From contig JAKSKU010000005.1 of the NCBI GenBank assembly GCA_024401565.1, positions 23,329 to 87,328 of the forward strand: a stretch of 64,000 nt of DNA, read 5' to 3'. This DNA comes from Paludibacteraceae bacterium. Lineage in GTDB: Bacteria > Bacteroidota > Bacteroidia > Bacteroidales > Paludibacteraceae. Made by a program: the position numbers and the translations under genes. Positions 62,679 through 64,000 of the stretch are shown piece by piece. Position 1 is the stretch's first letter. The number at the start of each line of letters is the position of its first letter. The notes under the pieces are model-generated. The model saw only the letters and a list, made by a program, of their open reading frames with translations. It was not told the DNA's origin and did not search any database.

Positions 62679-62723
62679 CATTCGCTTTTTCGACTTTACG
62701 CTAAAAGCAATGAAAATTAAAAT

Positions 62724-63833
62724 ATGGCAGAAAATACACTACTACAGAAACTTGAGGGTCTGGAAATCAAATTCGAGGAGATCAGCACCCTTATCACAGA
62801 CCCGGCAGTGATTGCCGATATGAAGCGTTTCGTGAAGCTCAACAAGGAATACAGCGACCTTGAGAGAATCATGAAGACGAAGAAGGAATACGAGACTACC
62901 CTCAACAATATAGCTGAAGCCAAAGAGATCCTTCAGTCTGAAGACGATCCTGACATGAAGGAGATGGCAAAGGCGGAACTTGATGAGCTGGAACCTAAAC
63001 TGCCAGAGATGGAGGAGGCCATCAAACTTATGCTTATCCCGTCGGATCCAGAAGACGGCAAGAATGCGATCGTGGAGATCCGTGGCGGTACGGGTGGCGA
63101 CGAGGCTGCTATCTTCGCCGGCGACCTGTTTAAGATGTACAGCAAATACTGCGAGTCGAAAGGCTGGAGCGTCAGCGTCTCTTCATTCACAGAAGGAACA
63201 GCGGGCGGATTCAAGGAAATCATATTCAACGTGTCTGGCGACGGTGTGTATGGCACACTTAAGTACGAGAGCGGTGTCCACCGTGTGCAGCGTGTACCTG
63301 AGACAGAGACACAGGGCCGTGTCCACACATCAGCGGCCACAGTGGCAGTGTTGCCAGAGGCAGATGAGTTCGACGTGGAAATTCAGGAAGGTTTGATCAA
63401 GTGGGATACATTCCGAAGCGGTGGTGCCGGTGGGCAGAACGTCAACAAGGTGGAGTCTGGAGTCCGTTTGCGTTATCCATGGAAGAACCCAAACACTGGT
63501 GTGGTAGAGGAGATTTTGATCGAGTGTACAGAGACACGAGACCAGCCCAAGAACAAGGAGCGCGCGTTGTCTCGCCTGCGTACAAAGATCTACGACCAGG
63601 AGCATCAGAAGTATATGGACGATATCGCGTCTCGCCGTAAGACCATGGTCAGCACAGGCGACCGTTCAGCAAAGATCCGTACATACAACTATCCACAGGG
63701 CCGTGTGACAGACCACCGTATCGGATTGACTCTCTACAACTTGGCTGCTATCGTAGGTGGAGATATCCAGGGTATCATCGACCAGCTAATCATCGCTGAG
63801 AACGCTGAAAGATTGAAGGAATCGGAGATGTAA
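62724..63833 (+). CDS. prfA: Peptide chain release factor 1
   Basis: 369 residues. GGQ motif in RSGGAGGQNVNKVESGVR near residue 233-250 and RF1-type text VHRVQRVPETETQGRVHTSA, NYPQGRVTDHRIGLTL. It reads UAA and UAG stop codons. No programmed frameshift is seen; that feature belongs to prfB. Stands alone, with a terminator after it. Confidence 0.96.
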   Translation: MAENTLLQKLEGLEIKFEEISTLITDPAVIADMKRFVKLNKEYSDLERIMKTKKEYETTLNNIAEAKEILQSEDDPDMKEMAKAELDELEPKLPEMEEAIKLMLIPSDPEDGKNAIVEIRGGTGGDEAAIFAGDLFKMYSKYCESKGWSVSVSSFTEGTAGGFKEIIFNVSGDGVYGTLKYESGVHRVQRVPETETQGRVHTSAATVAVLPEADEFDVEIQEGLIKWDTFRSGGAGGQNVNKVESGVRLRYPWKNPNTGVVEEILIECTETRDQPKNKERALSRLRTKIYDQEHQKYMDDIASRRKTMVSTGDRSAKIRTYNYPQGRVTDHRIGLTLYNLAAIVGGDIQGIIDQLIIAENAERLKESEM

Positions 63834-63867
63834 GAAATGCGGAATGCTAAATGCTAAATTATATGTA

Positions 63868-63890
63868 TAGACGGGGCTATGCTCCGTCTA
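63868..63890 (+). terminator. Terminator after prfA
   Basis: TAGACGGGGC (63868-63877) pairs with GCTCCGTCTA (63881-63890), one G.U pair, 3-base loop, then TTGTTGTTT. Downstream to 64000 no gene is visible; the last bases (ACCACAGAGACACAGAG) resemble the stretch before dispersed repeat copy B. Confidence 0.78.
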
Positions 63891-64000
63891 TTGTTGTTTA
63901 AAAATCAAATGATCTTGGAATAGGAACGTAAAATTTCCGGAATTTATTCGGAAAATTAACGAACACGGATTTCTTATAATATCACCACAGAGACACAGAG

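Noticed and set aside
62724-63833. prfB with programmed frameshift
   Set aside because: The frame is continuous and the text around the GGQ and TDHRIGLTL regions is of the RF1 type.

Overview
The window is a stretch of a Bacteroidales chromosome. It carries a Porphyromonas-type hmuRSTUV haem-uptake cluster, Bacteroidota-style -7 boxes (TAnnTTTG) in front of many genes, secreted proteins with type IX secretion (T9SS) C-terminal tails, and AAA_14/DUF4143 ATPases. The order is well supported. I cannot name genus or species from sequence alone.

Layout. 1-6351: haem operon (end of the TonB receptor, CobN-like HmuS, membrane protein HmuT, TolQ/MotA-like HmuU, DUF2149 HmuV), with a nested palindromic element between hmuT and hmuU. 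6410-7915: secreted tyrosine phosphatase with a Pro/Asp repeat linker. 8129-11970: worn-down defence-type island made of an AlbA/Schlafen regulator, a frameshifted GmrSD-like DUF262/DUF1524 gene, and a PaeR7I-like restriction endonuclease remnant. 12125-14262: PorE-like OmpA protein and a 44-residue protein. 14674-16233: lipoprotein with strongly biased codons. 16369-23629: housekeeping run rbfA, LolC/E-type permease, DUF4294, parE, lipid kinase, cdd, lptB, tsaC. 23630-27836: PIN-toxin remnant, dispersed repeat, PH-like membrane protein, glucosaminidase, deleted AAA_14 ATPase with its repeat array, RhuM-PLD protein, dprA. 27942-45083: GLUG surface protein, purF, lipoprotein flavin reductase, LpxL-type acyltransferase, fabG, AAA_14 ATPase with array, GH8 protein, duplicated GLUG protein, ung, dnaB. 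45345-49238: giant GLUG protein with 21 Cys/His repeats. 49385-58040: small membrane protein, MITE-like element, 1913-residue helicase-nuclease, small secreted protein, AAA_14 ATPase with array. 58048-64000: four-gene minus-strand operon (SPOR protein, secreted protein, folE, mutS2), prfA, terminator.

How the genes fit together. The hmu genes form one haem acquisition and processing unit. The phosphatase, the three GLUG proteins and the GH8 protein all end in T9SS-like tails, and the PorE-like protein is a plausible envelope part of that machine. The accessory genes sit as isolated, often broken units between housekeeping operons.

The most unusual pattern is that all three AAA_14/DUF4143 loci, including one whose ATPase core is deleted, have their own short tandem-repeat array immediately upstream. 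The units have different sequences but a near-constant spacing of 33 or 40 bases. A fifth, repeat-only region at 32525-32745 looks like a similar array without a gene. Other notable signals are a 142-base nested palindrome, a 199-base MITE-like element with 20-base inverted ends, and a family of dispersed repeats with TTGTCCAA/TTGGACAA ends. No tRNA, rRNA or CRISPR array was seen.
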